Shown: piece by piece, positions 19,412 through 28,572 of the stretch
Position numbering within the stretch: the first letter of the stretch is position 1
Layout: every line of letters starts with the position of its first letter
Assembly: GCA_965228615.1 (NCBI GenBank)
Contig: CBDDHT010000004.1
Span: 620,001-684,000, forward strand
Reading direction: 5' to 3'
Length of the DNA stretch: 64,000 nucleotides
Source: CBDDHT01 sp965228615
Lineage (GTDB): Bacteria; Pseudomonadota; Alphaproteobacteria; Rhizobiales; Methyloligellaceae
Notes under the pieces: model-generated
What the model saw: only the letters and a program-made list of their open reading frames with translations
What the model was told of the DNA's origin: nothing
Databases searched by the model: none
Program-made: the position numbers and the translations under genes

Positions 19412-19770
19412 TCAAGCGCTCCCTTGCGCCAAGCATAGATGAGGCCGATCGTGAGTTCGGCCAGGAAAACCATCATTGCCCAGAAGCCAAGATCGCCAAC
19501 TTCACGGAAGCTGATTGCCCAAGGAAAAAGGAAAGCGGCTTCGAGATCGAAAATGATGAAAAGGATTGCCACGAGATAGAAGCGTACGTCGAATTGCATA
19601 CGCGCGTCATCGAAAGCCTTGAAGCCGCATTCGTACGCCGAGACCTTTTCGGGATCGGGATTGGATATGGCGACAATGAATGGCGCAATGATCAGAGCAC
19701 CGCCAATCAACAATGCAACGCCGATAAAAATCGCCAATGGAAGATATGCGTTCAGAATCAGCTCATTCAT
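19402..19770 (-). CDS. nuoA: NADH-quinone oxidoreductase subunit A
   Basis: A 122-residue subunit with three transmembrane helices and the conserved loop YECGFKAFDDARMQFDVRFY between helices 1 and 2. It is the first gene of the complex I operon. A promoter with a perfect -10 box lies 112 bp upstream. Confidence 0.97.
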   Translation of the reverse strand: MNELILNAYLPLAIFIGVALLIGGALIIAPFIVAISNPDPEKVSAYECGFKAFDDARMQFDVRFYLVAILFIIFDLEAAFLFPWAISFREVGDLGFWAMMVFLAELTIGLIYAWRKGALEWD

Positions 19771-19881
19771 AGCGACCCGTCATTCGACTTGTTGACTATG
19801 CTCAGCCGGCGGCAAACGGTCGATGAAGGCACTCGAAAAACTCGACCAAAATACAGCGCGTAGGGTCCGCCCTATGTGCCC

Positions 19882-19910
19882 ATTATAGCGGGCAATTCCG
19901 GTGTACCCAA
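19882..19910 (-). promoter_or_regulatory. Probable sigma-70-type promoter of the nuo operon
   Basis: On the minus strand, TTGGGT (19905-19910) is followed by a 17-bp spacer and a perfect TATAAT (19882-19887). It points at nuoA and is the best match in the 247 bp between nuoA and tRNA-Asp. This is a consensus match only. Confidence 0.5.
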
Positions 19911-20017
19911 TTGAGCCAAAAGACGCATCCGGGCTTAGCGCACCTGTCAGTGCAAGGCAAGGAACTTGACGCCCTAAGGGCGCCTTCAGACCGTTCAATT
20001 GTAAGAGAAGGAGTTTT

Positions 20018-20094
20018 TGGCGGGAGTGACGGGACTCGAACCCGCGGCCTCTGGCGTGACAGGCCAGCGCTCTAACCAACTGAGCTACACCCCC
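20018..20094 (-). tRNA. tRNA-Asp (GTC)
   Basis: A 77-nt cloverleaf including an encoded CCA. The acceptor stem is GGGGGTG/CACTCCC, with one G-T pair. The anticodon stem-loop CTGGCCTGTCACGCCAG gives anticodon GTC. The T-arm contains GGTTCGAGTCC. Confidence 0.97.
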
Positions 20095-20220
20095 GTTCCC
20101 AAGCCCGTTCGGTTCGGAGATGACGTGGTTTAGGCTAGCCCATCAGGCAAGTCAAGCAACCGCGAACACCCAGCCTCACGGCACAGCGTCAACACTCAAA
20201 AAATGCGCCGTCTACCCAAT

Positions 20221-20679
20221 TCAGCATGTCTTACCAGCTGTCACGACACACCCTGTGCCCTGCACGGTTCCCTTGCCGACTTCGCCGCCACCTTTGACAA
20301 CGCCTTTACCGACCTCACCAGCCCCCTGAACGGTTCCCTTGCCAACCTGGTAAGTGCCTTTTCCGACGCCTTTGACGGCACCGACGGGACCTTCCTTGGC
20401 ACCTTCAACAACTTTGCCACCGCCCTTTACGACGCCCTTGCCGACGCGACCTGCGCCTTTCACAACGCCCTTCCCGATTTCGCCGGCACCCTTGGCGACA
20501 CCTTTGCCGATGCGCCCTGCACCTTTCGCGACACCGCGCAAAATCTGAACATTGGTCGAAAGAGTCTGTGGATGAATGGCCGAAATATCACTCAGCATGC
20601 CCATCGGGCCGGCCAAAACAGGATTCGACAAGCCGCAAAAAGCAACAATCGCTACGCACACATATTTGGTTCGGATCAT
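20221..20679 (-). CDS. Secreted protein made of nine 11-residue repeats
   Basis: A 152-residue protein of unknown function. A signal peptide (MIRTKYVCVAIVAFCGL, likely cleaved after VLA near residue 23) leads to a short unique region. Exactly nine tandem 11-residue units follow (residues 49-147, consensus GVxKGxGxVGK), then AGKTC. The units alternate small, hydrophobic and charged residues, mostly Lys with some Glu. Two cysteines lie near the C-terminus. The 11-residue periodicity recalls amphipathic-helix repeats of LEA proteins, apolipoproteins and synuclein, but I cannot assign a family. Start sites 5 or 31 codons upstream are possible; 20679 gives the cleanest signal peptide. It lies between tRNA-Val and tRNA-Asp. 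Confidence 0.7.
   Translation of the reverse strand: MIRTKYVCVAIVAFCGLSNPVLAGPMGMLSDISAIHPQTLSTNVQILRGVAKGAGRIGKGVAKGAGEIGKGVVKGAGRVGKGVVKGGGKVVEGAKEGPVGAVKGVGKGTYQVGKGTVQGAGEVGKGVVKGGGEVGKGTVQGTGCVVTAGKTC
20239..20535 (-). repeat. Nine tandem 33-bp coding repeats
   Basis: The 297 bp encode nine consecutive in-frame 11-residue units with no spacer. The units begin GVAKGAGRIGK and end GTVQGTGCVVT. Units 4 and 5 are the most diverged. The exact 33-bp period preserves the frame, consistent with growth by unequal exchange or slippage. Confidence 0.85.
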
Positions 20680-20802
20680 GGAGAGACGCCTCATTGATAG
20701 GGGTCGTGCAACGATATCATGGCGCGATCGATGCAGCCAGATCGCGACAGGAACAGGATCACACAGAGGCAATTCTTCGAAGGAGGCGAATGATCTTGGA
20801 GA

Positions 20803-20878
20803 TGGTGGGCGGTGACAGGTTCGAACTGCCGACCTCCTGGGTGTAAACCAGGCGCTCTTCCAGCTGAGCTAACCGCCC
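20803..20878 (-). tRNA. tRNA-Val (TAC)
   Basis: A 76-nt cloverleaf with encoded CCA. The acceptor stem GGGCGGT/ACCGCCC is perfectly paired. The anticodon stem-loop CCTGGTTTACACCCAGG gives TAC. It follows the hupB terminator directly. Confidence 0.97.
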
Positions 20879-20934
20879 TTGATGTTCGATGTACGCCGCC
20901 GTTGCCAATCATTCAAGGCACCGAAGGCAATAAA

Positions 20935-20959
20935 AGACCCCGCCACATTGGCGGGGTCT
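20935..20959 (-). terminator. Rho-independent terminator of hupB
   Basis: A perfect 11-bp stem (AGACCCCGCCA / TGGCGGGGTCT) with a 3-nt loop, followed on the minus strand by TTTTATT. It begins 33 bp after the hupB stop. Confidence 0.9.
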
Positions 20960-20991
20960 AATTCTCAAGAAACGATAATTTTTATTCTAGA

Positions 20992-21267
20992 TCAAGCGTT
21001 TACCGCATCTTTCAAGGCTTTTCCTGCCCGGAACTTCGGTACTTTCGAGGCCGGGATCTGAATTGGGTCGCCGGTGCGCGGATTGCGGCCTGTCGAGGCT
21101 TTGCGCTCGGTCACCTGGAAATTTCCGAAGCCCACGATACGGACTTCATCGCCGCCTTGAAGCGCGGACGTGATCTGAGCGAACGTCGCGTCCACGGCCT
21201 CCGCCGCGGCTTCCTTCGAAAGGTCGGCCTTTTCCGCCACACGGGAAATCAGCTCAGTCTTGTTCAC
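20992..21267 (-). CDS. hupB: DNA-binding protein HU
   Basis: A 91-residue HU-type nucleoid protein: MNKTELISRVAEKADLSK at the N-terminus, the GFGNF hinge, and the DNA-binding arm GRNPRTGDPIQIPAS ending in KVPKFRAGKALKDAV. It bends and compacts DNA as a dimer. It lies downstream of lon as in many alphaproteobacteria, with its own promoter region and terminator, so it is probably a separate transcript. Confidence 0.97.
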   Translation of the reverse strand: MNKTELISRVAEKADLSKEAAAEAVDATFAQITSALQGGDEVRIVGFGNFQVTERKASTGRNPRTGDPIQIPASKVPKFRAGKALKDAVNA

Positions 21268-21357
21268 TTGGTTGTCCTTTCATTTGCTGCGCGCAGGCGA
21301 TCGATCATTTCGAGCGCTGCGAGTTTTCGTCTGCGACGAATCGCTGACATAAGAGAC

Positions 21358-21363
21358 ATTATA
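21358..21363 (-). promoter_or_regulatory. Candidate -10 box upstream of hupB
   Basis: A perfect TATAAT on the minus strand, 91 bp upstream of the hupB start. No convincing -35 hexamer is visible at 16-18 bp, so the assignment is tentative. Confidence 0.35.
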
Positions 21364-21555
21364 CCGTGAGAAACCGCAGAAAACCGGCAAAAATGAGTTT
21401 AGTTAATACTTTCATCAGCAAAAAACACCGAGGGAGGCGTTCAGAGCCGTCATTGAGGCGATTTCCAGCCCTCCAAATCGGCGCCTGCCGCCTTCATCTA
21501 GGTCCGATGGACAGCAGAAAATGGGGGATTCGCAATTGCGATTTGCGCAGATGAG

Positions 21556-21586
21556 CTGCGCTCAACCCAAACCGGATTGAGCGCAG
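21556..21586 (-). terminator. Strong hairpin after lon
   Basis: A perfect 10-bp inverted repeat (CTGCGCTCAA / TTGAGCGCAG) with an 11-nt loop begins 8 bp after the lon stop. It has no clear T-run, so it may be an mRNA-stabilising or weak terminator hairpin. The rest of the 326-bp hupB-lon gap holds the hupB promoter region and nothing else I recognise. Confidence 0.6.
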
Positions 21587-21593
21587 ACTTCAG

Positions 21594-24029
21594 CTAGTGG
21601 GCCGTGATACCGGCGGGTGTCTCATCTTCACCGGAAACCGACGATGTTTCGGATGCGTCCTTGCTCTCATCCCACTCGATGGGCTCGGGCATTTTGGTCA
21701 AGGCGATCTTGATCGCCTCATCCATCACCGAGACTGGAATAATCTCAAGGCTGTTCTTGAGCGTATCCGGAATATCGGCCAGATCCTTGGCGTTTTCTTC
21801 CGGTATCAACACGGTCTTGATACCGCCGCGAAGCGCCGCAAGGAGCTTTTCCTTGAGGCCGCCGATCGGAAGCACGCGTCCTCTCAGCGTGATCTCGCCC
21901 GTCATCGCGACATCCTTACGGATTTCGATGCCGGTCATGATGGAGATGATCGCCATCGCCATGGCAACACCGGCAGACGGACCGTCTTTCGGCGTTGCGC
22001 CTTCGGGCACGTGGACATGGATATCTTTGCGCTCGAACAACGGCGGTTCGATGCCAAACTCCACAGCCCGCGAACGGACATAGGCGTTTGCCGCCTGGAT
22101 CGACTCTTTCATGACATCGCGCAGATTGCCGGTGACCGTCATCTTACCCTTGCCGGGCATCATAACGCCTTCAATGGTCAGAAGCTCGCCACCGACTTCT
22201 GTCCATGCCAGCCCGATCACCACTCCGACCTGATCGTCGCGCTCGATCTCGCCATATCGATATTTCGGGACCCCGAGAAAGTCCTCGAGATTGTCCGCGG
22301 TGATATCGATCTTCTTCTTGTCCGTTGTCAGGAGTTCCTTGACCGATTTGCGGGCCAGTTTCGCCATCTCGCGTTCAAGGTTTCGGACGCCGGCCTCTCG
22401 GGTGAAGCGACGAATTGTTTCTTTGAGTGCGCCATCGTCGAGGCTCCACTCATCCTCTTCCAAGCCATGGCTTTTGAGCTGATCAGGAATCAGATGACGC
22501 CTCGCGATTTCGACCTTTTCGTCTTCCGTGTAGCCCGCGATACGAATGATCTCCATCCGATCCATCAAGGGCGGCGGAATGTTCAGCGTATTCGCTGTGG
22601 TCACGAACATGACATTCGAGAGGTCGTAGTCGACTTCCAGATAATGGTCGTTGAACGTGTTGTTCTGCTCCGGATCCAGGACTTCCAACAAGGCCGACGC
22701 CGGATCGCCGCGGAAATCGGCGCCCATCTTGTCGATTTCGTCGAGAAGGAAGAGCGGGTTTGTCTTCTTCGCCTTCTTCATGGACTGGATGACCTTGCCC
22801 GGCATCGAGCCGATGTAGGTCCGCCTGTGACCACGGATCTCAGCTTCGTCGCGTACACCGCCGAGAGACATGCGCACGAATTCGCGTCCTGTAGAGCGCG
22901 CTATCGATTTGCCGAGCGAAGTCTTACCAACACCGGGAGGCCCAACCAGACACAGGATGGGACCTTTCAGCTTGTTCGTCCGGGTCTGCACGGCGAGATA
23001 CTCGATGATCCGCTCTTTGACCTTCTCCAAGCCATAGTGATCCTTATCGAGAATGGCTTCGGCGTCTGCCAGATCCTTCTTGACCTTGCCTTTTACGCCC
23101 CACGGGATCGACAACAGCCAGTCGAGATAATTCCGGACGACAGTTGCTTCTGCCGACATCGGGCTCATCTGCTTGAGCTTTTTCAGCTCGCTGAGGCCCT
23201 TCTCCTTGGCTTCCTTCGAAAGCTTGGTGCTTTCGATCTTGTCTTCATACTCGGAAATATCGTCGCGGCCGTCTTCCGTATCACCCAGCTCTTTCTGAAT
23301 GGCCTTCATCTGCTCATTCAAATAGTACTCGCGCTGTGTCTTCTCCATCTGACGCTTGACGCGCGAACGGATCTTCTTCTCGACCTGCAGGACCGAGATC
23401 TCGCTCTCCATCAGCGTGTACACACGCTCCAGACGCTCGGAAATCGACATGACTTCCAGGATTTCCTGCTTGTCGGAAATCTTGATCGCCAGATGTGAGG
23501 CAATGGTATCGGCAAGCTTCGAATAATTGTCGATCTGCGTAACGGTGCCGAGCACTTCCGGCGAAATCTTCTTGTTGAGTTTCACATAACTTTCGAACTG
23601 CCCGATCGCTGAGCGTGCGAGAGCCTCAACTTCGTCTTCGGCGCCAAGCTCTTCCTCGATACGCTCAACCTGAGCCTCGAAATACTCGCTGTTTTCCGTG
23701 TACCCGGCGATACCTGCGCGGGTTGTGCCTTCAACCAGGACTTTGACGGTACCATCCGGCAACTTCAGAAGCTGCAGCACGGATGCAAGGGTCCCAACGG
23801 TGTATATATCGTCCGTGGACGGCTCGTCGTCACCGGCATTCTTCTGTGCGACCAGCAAGATCTGCTTGTCGCTGCGCATCACTTCTTCGAGCGCATTGAT
23901 CGATTTTTCGCGGCCGACAAAAAGCGGCACGATCATGTATGGAAATACGACAATGTCTCGCAGTGGCAAGACCGGGAATGATTCCGGTTCCGCCCCGGAT
24001 GTTCCGCTTTCGTTTGTTTCTTCGGTCAT
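21594..24029 (-). CDS. lon: ATP-dependent endopeptidase Lon
   Basis: An 811-residue AAA+ protease of the LonA class. It has an N-terminal substrate-binding domain (FPVLPLRDIVVFP), a coiled-coil region, Walker A GPPGVGKT, Walker B LFLLDEIDK, and a C-terminal Ser-Lys protease domain. The catalytic serine is S685 in DGPSAG and the lysine is in GGLKEK. It degrades misfolded and regulatory proteins in the cytosol. It follows clpX by 322 bp in the tig-clpP-clpX-lon order. Confidence 0.98.
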   Translation of the reverse strand: MTEETNESGTSGAEPESFPVLPLRDIVVFPYMIVPLFVGREKSINALEEVMRSDKQILLVAQKNAGDDEPSTDDIYTVGTLASVLQLLKLPDGTVKVLVEGTTRAGIAGYTENSEYFEAQVERIEEELGAEDEVEALARSAIGQFESYVKLNKKISPEVLGTVTQIDNYSKLADTIASHLAIKISDKQEILEVMSISERLERVYTLMESEISVLQVEKKIRSRVKRQMEKTQREYYLNEQMKAIQKELGDTEDGRDDISEYEDKIESTKLSKEAKEKGLSELKKLKQMSPMSAEATVVRNYLDWLLSIPWGVKGKVKKDLADAEAILDKDHYGLEKVKERIIEYLAVQTRTNKLKGPILCLVGPPGVGKTSLGKSIARSTGREFVRMSLGGVRDEAEIRGHRRTYIGSMPGKVIQSMKKAKKTNPLFLLDEIDKMGADFRGDPASALLEVLDPEQNNTFNDHYLEVDYDLSNVMFVTTANTLNIPPPLMDRMEIIRIAGYTEDEKVEIARRHLIPDQLKSHGLEEDEWSLDDGALKETIRRFTREAGVRNLEREMAKLARKSVKELLTTDKKKIDITADNLEDFLGVPKYRYGEIERDDQVGVVIGLAWTEVGGELLTIEGVMMPGKGKMTVTGNLRDVMKESIQAANAYVRSRAVEFGIEPPLFERKDIHVHVPEGATPKDGPSAGVAMAMAIISIMTGIEIRKDVAMTGEITLRGRVLPIGGLKEKLLAALRGGIKTVLIPEENAKDLADIPDTLKNSLEIIPVSVMDEAIKIALTKMPEPIEWDESKDASETSSVSGEDETPAGITAH

Positions 24030-24351
24030 ATCAGTGTCCCACCATCGTTTAGGTCGATCCGAGCCACCGCTTCACGGCGCCCGACCGAATTGACCTTCCC
24101 CCATTTTACCGTCGAATGCGGCCGCCAGAAGCCCCGCAGAGGTGATAGCGGCAATGGATGCGTCGCCTGAGACCCTGAACCGAGTCCGATCACTACCCCG
24201 ATAGGTGGCAACGCACCGTCCGCGAGTCAAGACCGCAGGCCGTGCGTGACAGTCGCACGCAAATTCAGGTTACTGACACAAGGGCGATCAAGGCTTTCAA
24301 CTATCCACAATGCACAAAATTGCGACACATCATGGGCAGATATCCTACGGA
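24030..24351. other. Gap between clpX and lon without a gene
   Basis: 322 bp. It must hold the lon promoter, and heat-shock control is expected for the family. I could not find a convincing sigma-32 site in the minus orientation. No credible ORF was seen. Confidence 0.5.
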
Positions 24352-25617
24352 TCAAGCGCTCGATTCGATTTCTTCGGCCCGCTCGGCATAGATTCGAAGC
24401 GGTGCCGCCGTTCCTTCGACGACGTCGCCGCTGATAACGACCTCTTCGACACCCTTGAGACTTGGCAGATCGAACATGGTTTCGAGCAAGATGGATTCCA
24501 TAATCGAACGCAATCCGCGCGCACCTGTTTTCCGCTCGATCGCGCGGCGCGCAATACCCGACAAGGCGTCGTCCGCGAAAGTCAGACGGACGTCTTCCAT
24601 TTCGAACAAACGCTGGTACTGCTTGACCAGAGCGTTTTTCGGCTCGGTCAGGATCTTGATGAGTGCATCCTCATCGAGATCTTCGAGGGTCGCAAGCACC
24701 GGAACACGACCGATGAACTCCGGTATCAGTCCGAACTTCAGCAGATCTTCCGGCTCGATACCTTTGAGGATGTCACCGGTCCGACGGTCATCCTCGCTTT
24801 CCACGGTCGCGCCGAACCCGATCGACGTCGATCGGCCACGCTGGGTAATGATTTTCTCCAAGCCGGCGAAAGCTCCACCACAGATAAACAGAATATTGGT
24901 CGTGTCGACCTGCAGGAACTCCTGCTGGGGATGTTTGCGGCCACCTTGCGGCGGTACGCTGGCAACCGTGCCTTCCATAATCTTCAGCAGCGCCTGTTGG
25001 ACACCCTCGCCCGACACATCCCGCGTTATGGACGGATTGTCGGATTTGCGGGAAATCTTGTCGACTTCGTCGATATAGACGATGCCACGCTGCGCGCGCT
25101 CGACATTGTAGTCAGCGGACTGCAGCAGTTTGAGAATGATGTTCTCGACATCCTCGCCAACATAGCCGGCCTCTGTCAGAGTCGTCGCATCGGCCATCGT
25201 GAAAGGTACATCGAGAATGCGCGCCAGCGTCTGGGCAAGAAGCGTCTTGCCGCAACCGGTCGGACCAATCAGCAGGATGTTGGATTTTGCCAGTTCCACA
25301 TCGGAGTTTTTGCCGGCATGGTTCAGCCGCTTGTAGTGATTGTGTACGGCCACCGAGAGAACACGCTTCGCATGTGCCTGGCCGATCACGTAATCATTCA
25401 GTACGCCATCGATTTCCTGAGGTGTCGGCACGCCATCGCGCGATTTCACAAGGGAACTCTTGTTCTCCTCGCGAATAATATCCATGCAGAGCTCAACGCA
25501 TTCGTCGCAAATAAAGACCGTCGGTCCGGCGATCAGCTTGCGAACCTCATGCTGGCTCTTGCCGCAGAAGGAACAGTAGAGAGTGTTCTTAGAGTCGGTT
25601 TCGGGCACTTTGCTCAT
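24352..25617 (-). CDS. clpX: ATP-dependent Clp protease ATP-binding subunit ClpX
   Basis: A 421-residue AAA+ unfoldase. The N-terminal zinc-binding domain has four cysteines (YCSFCGK and FICDECVELC). Walker A GPTGCGKT and Walker B VYIDEVDK are present, and the IGF loop that docks on ClpP is seen in TSIGFGA. It recognises tagged or regulatory substrates and feeds them to ClpP. Confidence 0.98.
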   Translation of the reverse strand: MSKVPETDSKNTLYCSFCGKSQHEVRKLIAGPTVFICDECVELCMDIIREENKSSLVKSRDGVPTPQEIDGVLNDYVIGQAHAKRVLSVAVHNHYKRLNHAGKNSDVELAKSNILLIGPTGCGKTLLAQTLARILDVPFTMADATTLTEAGYVGEDVENIILKLLQSADYNVERAQRGIVYIDEVDKISRKSDNPSITRDVSGEGVQQALLKIMEGTVASVPPQGGRKHPQQEFLQVDTTNILFICGGAFAGLEKIITQRGRSTSIGFGATVESEDDRRTGDILKGIEPEDLLKFGLIPEFIGRVPVLATLEDLDEDALIKILTEPKNALVKQYQRLFEMEDVRLTFADDALSGIARRAIERKTGARGLRSIMESILLETMFDLPSLKGVEEVVISGDVVEGTAAPLRIYAERAEEIESSA

Positions 25618-25996
25618 CCAATTATGCGGGCTTCAACAACGAATCGAATGCCCTTTTTTGAGGCAAACCGGCAACGAAAAACGCGCCACTTTGCGTGTTC
25701 CGACCGAAGTGCCGCCCGGGCCAAATGCCCGAATGCGACAATCTCAGCATGCTAGCACAGGATTAATCAAGACAAGTTTAATCCAGTGTATGCGAACGAC
25801 ATGCGATTTTCAGGCCAACTGCCGTGTGCCGCCGTGATGCACGACCACAACCGCCCCGTCAATCGCGCTACATAGGAAACATAAGCCCGAATCGGCCTCG
25901 TTTCCATATGGCCGCCAATCTCGTCGGTAATACGGCGGCAGGCGTCAAAACTAGATGCGATCTGCAACGGACAGGCGTACCGTCGCCGCCTGGCGC
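25618..25996. other. Gap between clpP and clpX without a gene
   Basis: 379 bp with no credible ORF. On the minus strand TTGTCT (25770-25775) and TAGCAT (25749-25754), spaced 15 bp, are a weak promoter candidate for clpX. A short hairpin (AGGCG / CGCCT) lies just after the clpP stop. Confidence 0.4.
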
Positions 25997-26641
25997 CTAG
26001 CTCTTGCTCTTCGGCTTGTCGTCCTCGACAATCTCACGCTTGTCGATCACTTCGTCGACAATGCCGAATTCTTTGGCCATCTCTGCCGTCATGAAATTGT
26101 CCCGATCCAGAGCATCTGCGATCGTCTCTACTTTCTGACCGGTATGTTTCGAATAGACACCATTCAATCGATCGCGCAACTCCAAAATCTCTTTGGCATG
26201 ACGCTCGATATCGCTCGCCTGCCCCTGGAAACCGCCGGATGGCTGATGCACCATAATTCGTGCATTTGGGAGAGCATAGCGCATGCCACTCTCACCCGAT
26301 GCGAGCAAAAGCGAGCCCATGGATGCCGCCTGACCGATGCACAGGGTCGCTACAGGCGGGCGAATAAACTGCATCGTGTCGTATATCGCCATTCCCGACG
26401 TCACCACCCCGCCTGGCGAGTTGATGTACATCGAAATTTCCTTTTTTGGATTTTCGGCTTCCAGAAAGAGCAATTGAGCCGTGACCAACGACGCGATGTT
26501 ATCTTCGATCGGACCGACAACGAAGATGATGTGCTCTTTCAGCAACCGCGAGTAGATATCGTAAGCGCGCTCACCCCGATTGGTTTGTTCCACCACCATC
26601 GGAACTAGGGTGTTCATCGTGAATTCGGCTGGATCTCGCAT
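25997..26641 (-). CDS. clpP: ATP-dependent Clp protease proteolytic subunit
   Basis: A 214-residue serine protease that forms the tetradecameric ClpP barrel. The nucleophile is S107 in GQAASMGS and the histidine is H132 in RIMVHQPSGG. The Shine-Dalgarno AAGGAG, 7 bases before the ATG at 26641, supports the full-length start rather than the ATG 8 codons later. Confidence 0.98.
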   Translation of the reverse strand: MRDPAEFTMNTLVPMVVEQTNRGERAYDIYSRLLKEHIIFVVGPIEDNIASLVTAQLLFLEAENPKKEISMYINSPGGVVTSGMAIYDTMQFIRPPVATLCIGQAASMGSLLLASGESGMRYALPNARIMVHQPSGGFQGQASDIERHAKEILELRDRLNGVYSKHTGQKVETIADALDRDNFMTAEMAKEFGIVDEVIDKREIVEDDKPKSKS

Positions 26642-26700
26642 CGGTATGCTCCTTTTCCGGCTTCCCGGAACACTCGCGGCGGCGAACCGTCGCCCTAAGT

Positions 26701-26723
26701 CTTGGCCTCACAAACGGGCCAAG
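26701..26723 (-). terminator. Hairpin between tig and clpP
   Basis: The inverted repeat CTTGGCC / GGCCAAG with a 9-nt loop lies in the 211-bp gap after tig. No T-run follows, so it could be a terminator, an attenuator or an mRNA end-stabilising structure. Confidence 0.4.
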
Positions 26724-26852
26724 GTCATAAGAAACGGGAACCTAGGATGATTCGCCTAGTGAAACGATAACTTCGACGGCAGAGAGTGACACGCCTCTCC
26801 GCAGCAAACCGCGGCGGACATTGCGGACCCGCCCGCCGCATTGCCTTCAGAC

Positions 26853-28214
26853 TCATGAAGCGCTGGCGCTTTCCTCGTCTTCGGGCGTTGCAAAAAGCTC
26901 TTCCCGGCTGACCTTCTTTTCGCTGACGGTGGCCAACTCGAGAATATAGTCGACAACCTTGTCCTCGAAAATCGGTGTCCTGAGTTCCGCCAAGGCTTCC
27001 GGGGTTTTCTGATAATACTCGTAGACCTCGCGCTCCTGGCCCGGGAACTCGCGCAGTCGCGCCATGAGGGCTTGATTAAGCTCTTCCTCGGAGATCTGAA
27101 TTTCCTGGCCTTCACCGACTTTCGACAGTACCAGACCGAGACGCACGCGACGCTCGGCGATCTTACGATACTCTTCCCGAGCATCCTCCTCCGTCGTTCC
27201 TTCATCGGAGAACCCGCGACCGGCGCGTTCCAGATCACCTGTGACCTGGGTCCATATCGCCTCAAACTCGCTATCGACCAGCGATTGCGGAAGATCGAAC
27301 GTGTGGACATCATCGAGCGTGTCGAGCAATGCTCGCTTCAGTTTCGATCGCGTAGCCTTATCGAGCTCCGTTCTAAGCTGATCTTTGACGGCGTCGCGCA
27401 GAGCATCGACCGATTCAAGGCCGAGCATCGTCGCAAAATTCTCATCGACTTCAGGTCGGACCGGCGCTTCGACCTTCTTCACCAGCACATCGAATGTTGC
27501 CGTCTTTCCTGCAAGATCTTCCGCGGGATAATCATCCGGAAATACCGTTTCGACCTGCCGTGATTCATCCGCCTTGGCGCCGACGAGCCCCTCTTCGAAA
27601 CCTGGAATGAAGCGCCCCTTACCGAGAACGACAGCTGCATCTTCCGCCTTACCGCTCTCGAACGCCTCCCCATCGATCTTTCCTTCGAAATCGAGCGTAA
27701 CCCGGTCGCCGTCCGCCGCCTCGTCGTCTTTTGGCGAATAGGAGATGTTCGCTTCGACGAGTTGCTCAATACCCTCATCGATGTTCTTCTCTTCCGTCTC
27801 AGCGACCTCCTTCTCAAGAGACAACTCGGCGAAGTTGGTGAGTTCGAAATCCGGAAGCACCTCAAAACTCATGACATAGGCGAGATCGCGATCGCCATTC
27901 ATCACGAGATCAATTTCGGCCTGATCTTCGGGCAGCGAAATCTCCGGCTGCAATGCCGGACGCTCCTCACGGTCCGTGAGTGCCTTCTTCGAACTCTCGT
28001 CGACCGCTTCTGCAAGCACTTCGGCCATGATCGAGCGACCATAGACCTTTTTGAGGTGAGTGACCGGCACCTTGCCAGGACGAAAGCCTTTGAGTTTGAC
28101 TTGATCCTTGAGCTCGTCGAGACGTTTCGACAGGCGCTCACCCAGTTCACCTGCGCCGATCACGACGCGCAGTTCCCGTTTCAAGCCTTCGGCTGTGGTA
28201 ACTTCGACTTCCAT
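26853..28214 (-). CDS. tig: Trigger factor
   Basis: A 453-residue ribosome-associated chaperone and peptidyl-prolyl isomerase. The N-terminal ribosome-binding domain contains KGFRPGKVP, the loop that docks at the exit tunnel. The FKBP-like domain (about 150-245) has DRVTLDFEGKIDGEAF and FIPGFEEGLVGAK. The C-terminal helical arms end in an acidic tail. It is the first gene of the tig-clpP-clpX-lon block. Confidence 0.97.
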   Translation of the reverse strand: MEVEVTTAEGLKRELRVVIGAGELGERLSKRLDELKDQVKLKGFRPGKVPVTHLKKVYGRSIMAEVLAEAVDESSKKALTDREERPALQPEISLPEDQAEIDLVMNGDRDLAYVMSFEVLPDFELTNFAELSLEKEVAETEEKNIDEGIEQLVEANISYSPKDDEAADGDRVTLDFEGKIDGEAFESGKAEDAAVVLGKGRFIPGFEEGLVGAKADESRQVETVFPDDYPAEDLAGKTATFDVLVKKVEAPVRPEVDENFATMLGLESVDALRDAVKDQLRTELDKATRSKLKRALLDTLDDVHTFDLPQSLVDSEFEAIWTQVTGDLERAGRGFSDEGTTEEDAREEYRKIAERRVRLGLVLSKVGEGQEIQISEEELNQALMARLREFPGQEREVYEYYQKTPEALAELRTPIFEDKVVDYILELATVSEKKVSREELFATPEDEESASAS

Positions 28215-28275
28215 GGTTCCTAACTCGGAGACGACCGCTCTGCGGTCTTGAGGTTATAGTCAGATAAATGCCGGT

Positions 28276-28360
28276 TGGTGCGGGCGGAGGGACTTGAACC
28301 CCCACGGCCGAAGCCACCAGATCCTAAATCTGGCGTGTCTACCAATTCCACCACGCCCGC
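28276..28360 (-). tRNA. tRNA-Leu (TAG)
   Basis: An 85-nt class II tRNA with encoded CCA. The acceptor stem GCGGGCG/CGCCCGC is perfect, and the anticodon stem-loop CCAGATTTAGGATCTGG gives TAG. The long variable arm (TGGCTTCGGCCG) is typical of leucine tRNAs. The following 212 bp to 28572 show no gene. Confidence 0.97.
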
Positions 28361-28572
28361 AATGTTTGCAGAGTATTGGCCGCGCGTTCCTATATCACAG
28401 CCAAATTCAATGTCACCAGATGGAATTCGCGTAGTTTGCGGCGCATGGCAAGAGGGCCGATGGGATTTTATGATTCAATCCGACCAGTAGAAACAAGAGA
28501 ACTGCGCTCAATGGACATCCGTTCGAGGCGCAGTGCCCGACAACGCCCCTAATAGATGATAGCTTCGGAAAG

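Noticed and set aside
21597..23498. A long open frame on the plus strand opposite lon (633 codons)
   Set aside because: It is antisense to an unmistakable lon gene and has the His/Arg-rich composition of a codon-usage shadow. The same applies to long frames opposite clpX and nuoN.
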